DNA of 64,000 bases from Lantana camara (taxonomy: Eukaryota > Streptophyta > Magnoliopsida > Lamiales > Verbenaceae), in NCBI GenBank assembly GCA_037501455.1, contig CM074862.1, positions 61,411,501-61,475,500 on the forward strand, written 5' to 3'. Below are positions 1 through 10,921 of this stretch, piece after piece; the first letter of the stretch is position 1; each line of letters opens with the position of its first letter. The position numbers and the translations under genes are program-made. The notes beneath the pieces are model-generated. The model saw only the letters and a list, made by a program, of their open reading frames with translations. It did not search any database and was not told the DNA's origin.

Positions 1-475
1 CTGATGGAGGAATGTAGTTGTTTTTTAATTCCCTCACAAAAGTTTCCCGATTCAAATGGTCACCATTTGCTTGGATTTGGATTCTTGCGGTATTCCACCA
101 ATTTCGGGCTTCTCCTTGAAGTTGGAAGATGGAGAGATCAACCATTTCTTGCGGGCTACAATGACACACTCTAAATATATCCTGAATTTTGGCCAACCAA
201 TTTTCGGCTTGTACATCATTACCTCCATGGAATTAAGGTGGGTGGTAAGAACGAAAGTCCCGTTGAGCTTGAGATAAATTCCATTCTTGAACCGGGGGAG
301 GGAGCGGAGCCGGAGGTGGTGGTAGATTCTCCCGAAGCCTACTTTCCACAAAGTTCATAACGACTTCCATCAAATTTTTGGGTGTAGCCCTTGGGTTCCT
401 CTCATGAGGAGTAGGAGAACGATCTTGGCGACATCGGCGACCCGGAGAACGGTCACGATCTCTTCGGGGAGGCAT
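1..475 (-). pseudogene. gag: Element E1: Ty3-type gag, 5' part, one nonsense codon, cut by window edge
   Basis: Structural (capsid/nucleocapsid precursor) gene of a Ty3-type LTR retrotransposon, read on the minus strand from the ATG at 475-473. The product opens MPPRRDRDRSPGRR, a basic start typical of plant Ty3-type Gag. A proline-rich stretch (PPPPAPLPPP) follows, then the retrotransposon-gag helical domain with AENWLAKIQDIF and GEARNWWNTA. A TAA at 233-235 interrupts the frame, but the same frame is open on both sides, so this is one nonsense change rather than a frameshift. An upstream in-frame ATG at 532 exists, but the MPPRR start fits the family better. The gene lies about 185 bp downstream of the primer-binding site and continues off the left edge. 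The family call is from motifs seen; the clade (chromovirus-like) is inferred. Confidence 0.85.
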
Positions 476-660
476 CCTAAAATATCGAACACTGAAAATG
501 CATGTTTGATCAATTTTATGCTCATGAAACAAGAAATGTAACAGTTAAATTCACATAAGCAATAAATTAGGAAGTAAGATGCAAAACACGTTGACAAGTT
601 GTTCCTCAGTCGTACGGCCTGGACAGACTCGACATGAGAACTTCGGTTTTGCAACCCGAA
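476..660 (-). other. E1 untranslated leader between primer-binding site and gag
   Basis: About 185 bp between the E1 primer-binding site and the gag ATG. I see no extra reading frame here, unlike in element E2, which has one between its primer-binding site and gag. Confidence 0.6.
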
Positions 661-672
661 GCTCTGATACCA
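661..672 (-). other. E1 primer-binding site (tRNA-iMet)
   Basis: The minus strand reads TGGTATCAGAGC, complementary to the 3' end of plant initiator tRNA-Met. It is separated from the LTR end (681) by an 8-nt spacer, the same spacing as in the T array and E2. Confidence 0.9.
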
Positions 673-680
673 CATTAGCA

Positions 681-2505
681 TGTGGCGCCCGAGCGTGGGA
701 CCCCACATCCCCCGCACTAAGACCAAACTCATATACGAATATAGTCCGCATACAACTTCAATCCAAGTGAACGGAGACACGACACGAACCCCGGCCAGGC
801 GGGACTAACCCTGTACCAACAAATCATGTATCCAAACAAAATATATATATTCCATAGTATAATCAAGAACGCATAAGCTATGTCATAACGGGACGAGTAC
901 GATATACAAATTATTGCACAATCAAATATTCTCCAAGTGACAAAAGTGTGTGGCCTGCACGACCTCATCATAATACATAACAAAAGAAAATATGAGTGTG
1001 TGGTACAATGACTGAGTAACACGAGCTAGATATGAAATTACAATAAGTAAAGTAATTTCCTAACTAGTTACGCCTGCAAGGGAACTTGAGGGACAAAGAA
1101 GGGAGGGATCAGTCTCTAAAAGACTAATGAATGGAATATATAAGATATATATAAAGCAGTAAAGTCATGCGAGCCACAATTTCGTACAAGGTTTTCGGAA
1201 GAACAAGTAAAGTATGGCTCTCAGTGTATTGAATTACAACTTTGACAATTCATTTCGGGAAAGTGATTCAGTGGCTCGGCGAGTGAGCATTCTCCAACCT
1301 TACTACTTTAGTGTCCAACATAAGTTATTAGGCGATCATACAATTTGTTAGGTTTCACTTAGTTACAGGATCCAATTAAGGTGCACAAGTACTCTTTTTC
1401 CTCCGGGTTGGTGGTTCGGGTAGCTAGCCCTTACAACCCAGGACAAGGTGATCAATGGGTACATGAATCCCATTGACCAGAATCCGATCGGTCTATCAAT
1501 CCTCCTGACGGACGTCCGGGCTACTCCAAAATGGTGGGACTTATGTAAGAGGTGACCATCAGCCCGTGCTTTCCCGGTTCCCTCAATACACAAGCCCCTG
1601 GGCCCCAGGAAGTGTAATATTCTCGCCAAAATAGGACAGGATCAATGATTGGCTTCATTTTGAAAACATAAGTTTGTTTGAGAAATCAAGTATAAATATA
1701 GGATTGTAGGGTTGATGTATATATCCTAACAATTCCTGGACAAAGGAAACAAGACACGAGTGAAACTGGACTTAATATGAACCATGCATGATGCACGGCA
1801 AGTGAATTGAACACATAAGACATGAATATGAAATCATATTATATCAATGACATGTTCATGTGCACAATTAATGCATAAAACAACATTTAAATCCCCTAAC
1901 AAGGTGCACATACAATAAGTGAAACCAATTCACGTCACTCAAGCGACATAAATGCATATAAGAACAAGTATAGGCATATAATCAAGAAATAATAAGTTAG
2001 AAACAATTTCGGAGGTGGAAAGATACGAGAAAAAGGGAATAAAATCACAAAAAGAGGTTCCGAGTTAAATTAGGCCAAAGCTGACAGTTTTCTGAAAAGT
2101 ATAAGCTGTAGTAAAACTGGAATATCTTGAGTTCTAGAAGTTGAAATGGCGGTTTGTTTGTTGTTTTAGAAAGTAGACAAATATACCTTTAAAATGATAT
2201 ATGGCTCGAATCATGGTTCAAAGCGAGGCCAAAATGGCGTGGGTTTGAAGTTGAACGAATGCAGAATCTTGGCGAATTGGCGACACCAAATTAAAACGGT
2301 TATAACTCACAATATAGAATGAACTTTGGGATAATTCCAATTGGAGATTGTTCTCGACTTAAAAAGATTGATCATTTCCGAAAATCAGGTGAATCAGAGG
2401 TCGTATGAGGGGGTACCCGGCTGGGGAAAACAGTGCAGAAACTCATCTGTACTAAAGTACCCGCCCGGGTACTTTTTAGTACAAAAACTCCCCGCCCGGG
2501 GAGTC
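681..2505 (-). mobile_element. E1 5' LTR, downstream (R-U5) part, interrupted by solo LTR S1
   Basis: On the minus strand this part ends ...GGGCGCCACA just before the spacer and primer-binding site. The LTR resumes at 5952 beyond S1 and starts TGTAACGCCCC at 6854, giving about 2.73 kb without S1. Features seen: a palindrome cluster next to the S1 junction (2454-2504), an AGTCT/AGACT hairpin (1111-1125), and a pyrimidine-rich stretch ending TTGCAG at 1074, a candidate 3' splice site. The GGAGTAAGG-like motif shared with the other LTRs lies near 1267-1312. Confidence 0.85.
2454..2504. repeat. E1 LTR palindrome cluster
   Basis: Two near-perfect inverted repeats with a CC centre: AAAGTACCCG/CGGGTACTTT at 2454-2475 and ACTCCCCG/CGGGGAGT at 2487-2504. 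A more decayed one lies near 2411-2430. The S1 target duplication GAGTC (2501-2505) falls in the last arm. Confidence 0.8.
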
Positions 2506-3239
2506 TGTAACATCCCGCTCATCCGGATCTCTAGGTACGTTGTAACGAGAGTGTTATACGTGGATTTAAATTATTTAATTACGCACGTAATTGACGTTTT
2601 AATGTGTATTTGATTAATTGAAAATATTTGAATATTTATGCTTATGTGCCCCGAACTTGATCTATATGCGTTCGATTTCAATTCCGATTTTTGTGAGAAC
2701 TTGGCATGCATGATTTATGTGAGTTATTAACTTTGTGTTATGCTCGTTTTGTGTTTTGGGATTCGTTTGGCTTGGCTTTGTGTTCGTTTTGTTTTTCGGA
2801 ACCTAGAGGATGGTTAAAGGGCATTTAGCGTACCTCGGGTTCTGGGCGACATATCTTGAGCTAAAGAATTCGGATTCGAATTCTGGAAGAGGTTTCGGAC
2901 TTGTAACGAGGAAAGGAAACCAAGGAATTAAGATTTATATTTTTCTAAGCCCATTTGGACCTCTAATTATCGACCAAAACAAGCACTTTGCGCCAAGATT
3001 CCTCTTCTTTGACTAGTCTTCACTTCTGGGGGCCACCATTAACATACCCAAGCCTTAACCATGAATTTGGAACTTGAGTTAAGCCCCTTTTATTCCCCTT
3101 TTCAGCCCCAAATCGAGCCACCCCCTCCACACAAGAGAAAAAGCAGATCCAAGAGAGAAGAGAAGGAAGAAAGAAAGCCCCATCTCATGCCTTGTGATTT
3201 TTGAAGCAAATCTTCTCCATACTTCTCCAAATCTTAAAG

Positions 3240-5517
3240 GTAAGTATATTTGTGTATTCTCCTCTCTTTTATGGTTCTTTCAATCCCTGAAATTCATGAA
3301 ATTCATCAAATTTGATAAGGGTTTGAAGATATACATGAATAGTAAGGTTTTGGCATGTTTAGTTGAATTTGGAGTGATCTTGTGTAGATTTCTTGAAAGT
3401 TATGCATCCTAATTGGCCTTAAGACATCATATAATAAGTGTATGGTTGGAATTTGCATGAAAGTCTTGGATTCATTAGGTTTCATTTTGGGTTTTGAAAC
3501 TTTTGGCATGAATATGAATATATGCACCTCCCTTGCATTCCTCCTTGTATATCTTCATGTATGCATGAATTTATGACTTGATTTGGTATGCATTTGGTTG
3601 AGTTTTTAGTTGGTTTCATGCATTTTGGCCTCCTACTTCGTTCTTGCCTTGTTTTTGCTTCGTTTTGCTGTTGGATTTTGATCCATGGCCATGGATTTTT
3701 ATCCAGAAACTTGGGATTTTCGGCAAGAAGAATCCACGGGCGTGGATTTTTGTACATGGAGAAATCCACGACTGTGGATCCTTCTCTGTTTTCATCCTGA
3801 GTTTGTTTTATTTCGTTTACCACTCAAATAGACTCTGATTGACCTGATTTTATAACCAACAGAAACCTCTTGAAGTCTAGAATATTTTCCTCATCAGGAT
3901 TTCTTCAATATCTTTTCCCATTTGTGAGATATAATCAATTCTTTTTGGTGTCGCCACTTCTTCAAAAATATGCACTCATCTAACTTCGGGACTACGCCAT
4001 TTTCACCTCGCTTTGAACCATGATTTGAGCCATATACCATTTCAAAGGTCTATTTGTCTAGTTTGCTATCCAACAAACCAAAATCAATTCCTATTTCTTA
4101 AACACAAGATATTCTCAGTTATCCACAGCCTATACGTTTCGAGAATTTCGAGTTTTGACCTCTTTTCGCCCAGAGCCACCCCTTTTTGTGTTTTCTTCCA
4201 TTTTGCTTGTACTTTTCCAACTTGTTTATCTTGTATTTGTGTGTGATTGAGCTAATATGCTTTATTTTTTGCATTTATGTTGTGACCTCAACTTTTGTAT
4301 ATGTATATGAACTTGATTGCTCGACGTGCAATATATGCTCTTATGTGATACAAGTGTTACTCTACGTGCATAATTGAGTTGTTGCTCCCTTTATTCACTT
4401 TGTATGATCTTAAGTGTTACATTCCATTTATGGATTCGTTTAATGTGAAATATGTGAAATATGTGAAATATGAGCTCATCTGACTTAAGTGTTACATTCC
4501 ATTTGAATCATATGTATCATATGCATTTGCCGAGCATATATTTGGTACATTTTGAGTCTAAGGGATAACCCTTGTCGTTTCTTTTGTTCAGCTCTTGGTC
4601 CCGTGAGTAGCAAGGAAGTTCCCTAAGCGTCCGTTTGTATCCGTTGCATATCCTTTTGCTCCACTTACCTGCAAAGGTGAGGTTTTGTTCTTTTAGTTAT
4701 ATGACCTACAACCCTAATTTGTATTTGAACCCGCATGCGATGTATATATATATATATGTATATAGATACGTGTTGAATAAGTATTTTGTGGGACTTGTCC
4801 CGTTTTGTCATGAGACTTTGAAAACACTTTGTATAGGTATATAAGCTATTTTGCCTTTTGTTTTGGAAAAGCTTTGGTAAGTGTGTGTGTTTAAGCGAGA
4901 TAAGTTTTGTGATATGTGTAAGTGTAAGTTTGGGCCCCGGAGGAGTGGTATGTGATCTCGGGTCGGCCATGGGGTCGCCGAGCTCTCTCATCAACACAAC
5001 TCCACAAAAGGGAGGCTTAGCCCATCCTCGGGAGGTCGAGGGGAAGGCGGGTCTTCTTGAGCCGATGGTGTGCTACGTGTCCCGTCAAAGGAGCGGGCGG
5101 ATCCCCCGTCTCATTAAGTTTATAAGTGGGGTTGAGGGGTAGCGCCTCTCTCCCCAAACGGCGTTTAGGTGGGATTGATTTATGAGTTTTACTTATGTTA
5201 TGGAGTAAGTGGGTTGGAACTCGTTCTCGCCAAGTTAGTTATGCTTTGTTTATGGTTATGAAATGGGGGTGGATTTCTAAACTTAAAAACTTGGTTGATT
5301 TTGGCCGTCGGCCTTAAACCCTCTTTCTTATAGGTAGTACCACGGGATAAAATATTTTAGATTGCAAAAACCACACCTGGTTCATGAACCCCCTTCAGCT
5401 TTGATTATACTTTGTTCTTATATATATACGTATGGGTGCATGTGTTAGCCCCCTCACCAGTCTTTAGGACTGACCCTCGTTGTTGTTTCCCTTTTTTTCC
5501 CCCTTTTTGAGTTGCAG
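3240..5517 (+). other. Candidate LTR-embedded intron of S1
   Basis: Donor AAAG|GTAAGTAT at 3239/3240. Acceptor: a long T/C tract followed by TTGCAG|GT at 5517/5518. The acceptor is preceded by the hairpin CAGTC-TTTAG-GACTG (5458-5472). The interval is 2278 nt and AT-rich. The motifs are seen; splicing is inferred. Confidence 0.4.
3681..3779. repeat. S1 palindrome cluster with ATCCA/TGGAT arms
   Basis: ATCCATGGCCATGGAT (3681-3696) is a perfect palindrome. AATCCACGGGCGTGGATT (3731-3748) has perfect 8-bp arms with a GG centre. ATCCAC-GACT-GTGGAT (3764-3779) follows. A decayed fourth copy lies near 3701-3717. Confidence 0.85.
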
Positions 5518-5951
5518 GTGCTTGGAGGTTGAGCTAGGCGGTTATCTTGTGTCGTGGTTGTGGATAGCTCGAGTCCCATGCATTGTATTTTTGTTTCCTT
5601 ACGCATTTTGCTAGTTTTGAATTATGTATAAACTTATGCTTTAGAATTTTGGATTTCGGATAATTGTATGACTTAATTTGGCCCGGGTTGGGCATGGCAT
5701 GTTCAATTGTTTTAGTTACCCTTAGTAAGAAAGTATGTCTGTTTGGTTATTTGAAATCCTGGTGCTTTCGCATTCGTTAGTTATTTTTATTGCGCACTCT
5801 AAGTAGGGTGTACACCGCCTAGCTTAGGTTGTGTTTTGTTTGTCACCCGTTCTCCATGGCTTTATGCGTGGGCGGAGTCCCCATTTTGTTTCACGTGTCG
5901 GGCTATGGTGTAGGGGATGTGGCGCCCTTCGCTCCGGGGTGTTACAGAGTC

Positions 5952-6854
5952 ATTCTGGGCAGCAAAACGCAGCAGGAACAGGGCTCTTCGTGGGAGGAAA
6001 ACACCAAACAACCAAATCACCTCAAACCTCAACCAAAAGCACCTAAACCCTCAAATAACATACATATGATCATAATATCTCAACTAGGCATCATTTAATC
6101 CAAGGAAACATGCATGAATCCAACAAAGTTTAAAACAAAACCCTTAAATATGAAATGTGATCACTCATGCTTTAACTCATCCAAGCCAAGGTATAATTAC
6201 ACCAAATCCTTCCCTAAATCATCCCTTAAGCACCACACACACTTAGGACAACCACAAACCAAAAAGCCTTAGATTTACTTCAAGTTTCAAAACATATATA
6301 CACATGCTCTTACCTTGATGATGGATGGAATAAAGAGAAAGGATGAAGATGGGGTCTTGGAGCTTAAACCTTTGATAAAAACGGAGAAAGTCTTGGTCTT
6401 CCTTGTCTCTTGGTGATTCGAACTTGAAGGGAAGAGAGGAAGAGGATGGGATGTTCATGCTCTTATGTGAATAGATGAAGATGAAATACAATGTGTGTGT
6501 GTGTATATGTGTATATATCAATATATGTATATTTAGGGAAAGGGAAATTGCCACTTAGTCCCTCAAGAATTTAAATGTATGCAAAGTGTTAGGCAAATTA
6601 CAAGTAAGTCCAAATTCAATTATCAATCAAGTCCAAGAATTTCAACATGTTGCAATTAAGGTCAATTAATCAAAAATGATTCTCAAATTAGGGATAATTA
6701 TGCATATAATTCATGCACATAAATCACAAGTATTCACGTAAAACAAATTAAACCACGCAATTAAATAACAGAAAGAAATTAAAAAAAATCCTAAATCTCA
6801 AAACTCTCACGCGTGGTGCGCGTACCTGTACAGTCGAGAAGTCGGGGCGTTACA
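5952..6854 (-). mobile_element. E1 5' LTR, upstream part (U3/R)
   Basis: Second piece of the E1 LTR. Read on the minus strand it begins TGTAACGCCCC at 6854 and runs to the S1 junction. It includes a (GT/TA)-rich stretch near 6495-6530 and the donor-like CAAG|GTAAGAGC at 6314/6313. The flank ACCTA (6855-6859) would be the target site; the other copy lies outside the window. Confidence 0.85.
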
Positions 6855-8003
6855 ACCTAGTCACTTATATATGAATTATCCTCTCTCAAGGTATAACCGT
6901 GTATTTAATTAAGCTCAACGTTGCTCTCGTAATCATCAATGTATTAATTAAACTAACAAGACCAAGACTACTGTAATTCCTATTCTAGCGGCTTGGCATG
7001 GAATAAGATTTACTGTTGTATAGACCAGAACCAAATCTCTTTGCATTCATACAATCTACTAGTTGTGAAAACCTTCTCAATGACTACTAACCTCTCGATT
7101 CTCAAGTAATTCTAGATTATGCTAAGGGTGATCAAGCCTTCACAATTCAATTCAAACCAGTTTTCACACTAAGAATTAGCATAAGTCATTCAAGCATCAT
7201 ATCAAACACATATCATACATTCACTATCACTCCTCTAGCCCTAGGGGTTTAGCTACTCATAATTAAAGCAAAACTCATAAAACTAAAGTAAAGTGCATTG
7301 AGGAAATTCATGTTCATCAAATCAAGTCAATGTCTCAAAATTAAACTCATAAACATTCAGTAAGAATCTGGAAAAACGAATCTAACATGAAACTAATTAA
7401 AACTAAACTTAAAGGAAATAGTTTGAGAAATTAAAGTAGTAAATAAACCGAAAAACAAAAATTGCTTAAGAACTCGATCCTTTCATCTTCTCGAAATTCT
7501 TTGAACAACTCTTCAAAACTCCAGAACTTCTCTCCTCAGGCTAGGTTACGAATGGAGGAAGAGCTCTCTCAAGAAGACTCCAAAACGCACTTAAATAGCT
7601 GCCCAAAATTCTGCCTCACCGCCCTAGGTAACGGGCGTTACCTATCTATGCGCAATCCTCGTTAACGCCCGTTATTGCCTTGAAATCGTAATAACGCTTT
7701 TATAAGTGGTAACGGGCATTACCACTTTCTTTCTGCCCAGGGGTAACGGGCTTTACCCCTCTGATTCGCCAAAAGTGTTGCTCCTGTATCTGTTAACAGG
7801 GGTTAACAACCTTGTACTTCCAAAGGGTAACGAAAGTTACTATTTTTTTTCCTCTAAAAACGCGTGAATTAGTCTTACTTTGTCGTTTTTATCTCCAACT
7901 CAAAAATCACCTAAATGGAGCGAAATAAACACATAAACGCATCAAACGACACAAAAGTATACCCTAATTAACGCTTAAATCCATACGAATTTCACACTCA
8001 ACA
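6855..8003 (-). mobile_element. X: partial unclassified LTR-like sequence inserted in C1 gag
   Basis: Read on the minus strand from 8003, this begins TGTTGAGTGTGAAATTC and interrupts the C1 gag frame, as expected of an LTR terminus. Its other end is hidden because E1 sits at 6854. No reading frame is convincing. It carries six consecutive inverted repeats (7625-7840). From memory of similar plant LTR beginnings I suspect a Tat/Ogre- or Athila-like LTR, but this is not shown by the sequence. If it is a true insertion, the 5-bp target would be CTGAT (8004-8008). Confidence 0.45.
7625..7840. repeat. Six tandem inverted repeats in X
   Basis: In order: TAGGTAACGGGCGTTACCTA (7625-7644); TAACG-CC-CGTTA (7663-7674); AAGTGGTAA/TTACCACTT (7704-7727); AGGGGTAA/TTACCCCT (7739-7760); TGTTAAC/GTTAACA (7791-7808); GTAAC-GAAA-GTTAC (7827-7840). 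All share a GTAA/TTAC core but have different outer bases that still pair. Confidence 0.85.
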
Positions 8004-8721
8004 CTGATCCCTTTTCTTCTTGGACTTTCTCATTTTAACCCCTCCTTCAAGTTTAAGAGATCCCTTCTTCTTGGTAACTTTCTTTCCTTTGCCTTTAGAA
8101 GGCCTAGAATAGCAAGCAACCATCATTACCTTATGATCCTCCTTTATCGTGTCTTCAGCAATCAAAAGCTGACTAATCAACTCAGCTATAGTAGCATGAG
8201 GATGATTCATGTTGAAGTTTAACACGAAAGGATTGAATGATGGTGGAAGCGACGCGAGCAACAAATCCCCAGCGAGTTCTTCACTCAGTGGTATTTCTAT
8301 GGAGATCAGTTTCTCGTTCAAAGCAAGAAACTTCAGACCGTGCTCATGGACACTTGTACCTCCTTTATTCTGAGATGAAAGAGCTCCTTAGAATACACTC
8401 TTTGGGACGGTACAATTGCTCGAGATGGTCATAAATCTCAGAAGCGTTTTCCATAGACTCATGTTACCTTTGCATATCAGGAGACATGTTGGTCAACATG
8501 ACGCAACAGGCTTGAAGATTATCTTCAGACCATTTCACGATCGACTCTCTTTCGACACGAGTCGAAGCCTCGCCTTCAGCGACAGGCTCTCCCTCGATGA
8601 GAACATATCTTCTCTTTTCAGAATCTAAAACTATCTTTAGATTCCGAAGCTAATCAGAGTAATTGGGCCTAATAAACTTGTTTGATTCAAGGATGGATAC
8701 CAAAGGGTTTTTGGTTGCCAT
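8004..8721 (-). pseudogene. gag: Element C1: Ty1/copia gag, degraded and truncated by X
   Basis: Copia-type Gag on the minus strand from the ATG at 8721-8719 (MATKNPLVSILESNKF). The middle matches the copia gag-polypeptide family: ELAGDLLLASLPPSFNPFVL and TIAELISQLLIAE. A lysine-rich tract (KGKGKKVTKKKG, then RKSKKKRDQ) follows, which normally precedes the CCHC zinc knuckle. The frame has stops at 8650-8652 and 8464-8466 and a frameshift between about 8464 and 8321. It ends abruptly before the zinc knuckle, where element X begins. The 5' neighbours (leader, primer site, LTR) lie to the right, as expected for a minus-strand copia. It cannot be functional. Confidence 0.85.
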
Positions 8722-10905
8722 TTCAGAATATAGAGAATCACAGAACTACAACCTAAATGGAAAAACAGAGAAATCTTGAGCATGCTGAATAATAACGATT
8801 ACATATTATCAAGGTCTTTAGAAATATGTTCTCCCACTATTTTTAAAAAGTCTATAAATCCCAAACGACTTTAGAAGAAAATTATTTTCTCAATAGGTAC
8901 TAGGATCCCAAACATTCTTAGTTTTGGACCTACGACTCGTGAGACATCCAAAATTTAAGAATCTATAAGTGGGTATGAATTGTCGATTTCATCCACATGG
9001 AATTCTTAGTAATATTTTTGCATCACTAATCTTTTGATCATGGACCTGCCACTAGTGAGACATCCATATCTACTCTAGTGTTGAGCAAGACCCATTAATC
9101 ATAAGATCTCAACCAAACTTAGTCCGGAACGACCCACAACTAATGAGACATTGCCCATTCTAAAATGGTCGAGAAATATTAATTATTTAAAATAATTAAT
9201 CAGGAAACTAAGAGTTAATAAGCTACACTAATTGCCCCACGACTCGTGAGACTGCAATTAGTTTCACTTATTAATTCCTAAATCCTATTTATTCGAAATT
9301 GTTCAATATTTAATACCTATTTATTCGAAATTGTTCAATATTTAATAAGGGGATTTTTGAATTTCCTGAGAGTTGTCTAGAATCCAACATATATTGTTAT
9401 CCAAATTTTAATTGTCTTGTTTAATGCAGTTTCACATAAAATGCATCACAAAAGCAATTGGCAGATAACATGTCCTAGCATGATACTAATTATGAGATGA
9501 TCATGGGTATCCTATCTTATATGTGATTTTGGGAGCCACTCCAAATCACTGGTTCTAACATTCATGCCACATAAGATAGTTCATATCACATAAGGGTACA
9601 GAATTTAATGGAAAAATGCCCTATCTATTACATTTAATAAAAACCCTCCTAAACATTTTGAAGGGTCTTCTTATGGCCACCGTTCTTCAAGTGCTCCTTA
9701 TGGATCCCTCTTATCCCATCGGTGCTTGTCTCCAAAATGAAAATAAAACCTCACTTCCTAAGTTCTACTCTCTTTACATAAAGTAATATGGATCGATTTT
9801 CATATTGACCATAGACAAATACACGGGCCCTACCCCGGCCAAAAAACAATAATAAGGAAAGCTACATAATAAATACACAACAGTACACACATAAGTAGGG
9901 CTCCAACCCCAATTGAAAACGAGCAACTATGGGGCTTCATCCCCAATTGAAACCATCCATGTGTAGAATTTAAAACATACATAAGACTAACCCATGATCA
10001 CCTAAACTAGCATGATCCTGCTTGAATTTAAATTTACCAATTAAATTTAAAATTCCTTTGACTTCAAGTTACAATTAACTAAAGTAATTTGAATATTAGT
10101 TCATTATTCAAGAATTTATTCAAAATCGAACCCGGATCAATTTGACAAAAATCTCAATTAATTCAAAATTAAATTTTGTCTAAATATCATTCAAAGTGAT
10201 ATTCATTATTTTCTCAAAAAATTAGAACTTGACTTTAATTCATAAAATCCCAAATTTTATAATTATTTAAAAAATAATTAATTTTAAAATCAACTCAAAT
10301 TTTAAAATAAAATAAAAAATTTAAAAACGAAACACAAAAGAAAATATCGGCCCGAAACAACCCGACACGAGCTGTCCGCCAGCACGCGCACGAGCAGGCT
10401 GTCTCGCGTAGCCTTTCCAAGCAGCAACGGCAACCGCACAGGCCGCATGCAAGTGTCGCACGACGCTTCGCAACTTCACTGAGCGAGCGCGCGTTGTGCG
10501 TGTAGGCCCTCGCGCGGCTTGCGCGGGGACGACCGATAACGGGCAGGCGGGCATCCTGGGCGATGCGCTCTACCTAGGCGGGGCAGACTGAGCGGCTTTC
10601 GCCACCCCATACGCGTAACGCGCTTGGGCCTCGCGTGGTTATGCCATGTTTTGATTTTCGGGTTTCGTAATTTCCAAACTACAGAGTTTCAGTTTCGAAT
10701 TAAAACAGTTATAAATAAATCAGATTCAAACAGCTTTAAAAGCAGATTTAAACGAAAACAATTTTTCATGTTTTTAAAGAAACAGTTTTGATCCGATAGA
10801 TTCGTTTTAAAACTAAAAACCAAGAATACGTAACTAATACCCAAATTCAAGAATTTTCAGTTAAAATTCCAAAAGCAATAAAGATACAATACGAACGTTG
10901 CAAGG
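8722..10905 (-). other. C1 leader with repeated CGACTCGTG sites and a GC-rich island
   Basis: Long AT-rich non-coding leader between primer site and gag. It contains four spaced copies of a short palindrome-like site, at 8926-8950, 9041-9066, 9131-9152 and 9235-9254. The best copies read ACGACTCGTGAGAC on the plus strand. A GC-rich block lies at about 10345-10640, flanked by A/T-rich tracts. Equivalent parts occur in C2 and C3. A 77-codon frame in the GC block is not believed to be a gene. Confidence 0.7.
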
Positions 10906-10919
10906 TGGCTCTGATACCA
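10906..10919 (-). other. C1 primer-binding site (tRNA-iMet)
   Basis: The minus strand reads TGGTATCAGAGCCA, two bases from the LTR end, the standard copia arrangement. Confidence 0.9.
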
Positions 10920-10921
10920 CT

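Larger units (their letters stand above)
2506..5946 (+). mobile_element. S1: solo LTR inside the E1 LTR
   Basis: Starts TGTAACATCCCG and ends CGGGGTGTTACA. It is flanked by a perfect 5-bp target duplication GAGTC (2501-2505 and 5947-5951), and E1 LTR sequence resumes on both sides. It is 3441 bp with no internal region or second LTR, so it is a solo LTR, the usual product of recombination between two LTRs. By its ends it belongs to the same broad group as E1, A, T, S2 and E2. It holds a palindrome cluster (3681-3779), a donor (3240), a GGGCCCCGG block near 4930, GGAGTAAG near 5202, and a hairpin plus acceptor (5458-5517). Confidence 0.95.
1074..6313 (-). other. Candidate LTR-embedded intron of E1 (split by S1)
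   Basis: The minus strand has a strong donor CAAG|GTAAGAGC with GT at 6313-6312, and an acceptor CTTGCAG|GC with AG ending at 1074. Without S1 and one target copy the interval is about 1.79 kb. The acceptor follows an AGTCT/AGACT hairpin and a pyrimidine tract, as in S1, S2, A, T and E2. Splicing is inferred. Confidence 0.4.

Noticed and set aside
661..672. Possible tRNA gene fragments at the recurring TGGTATCAGAGC
   Set aside because: Each copy lies within 2-8 bp of an LTR end and lacks the rest of a tRNA; they are primer-binding sites.
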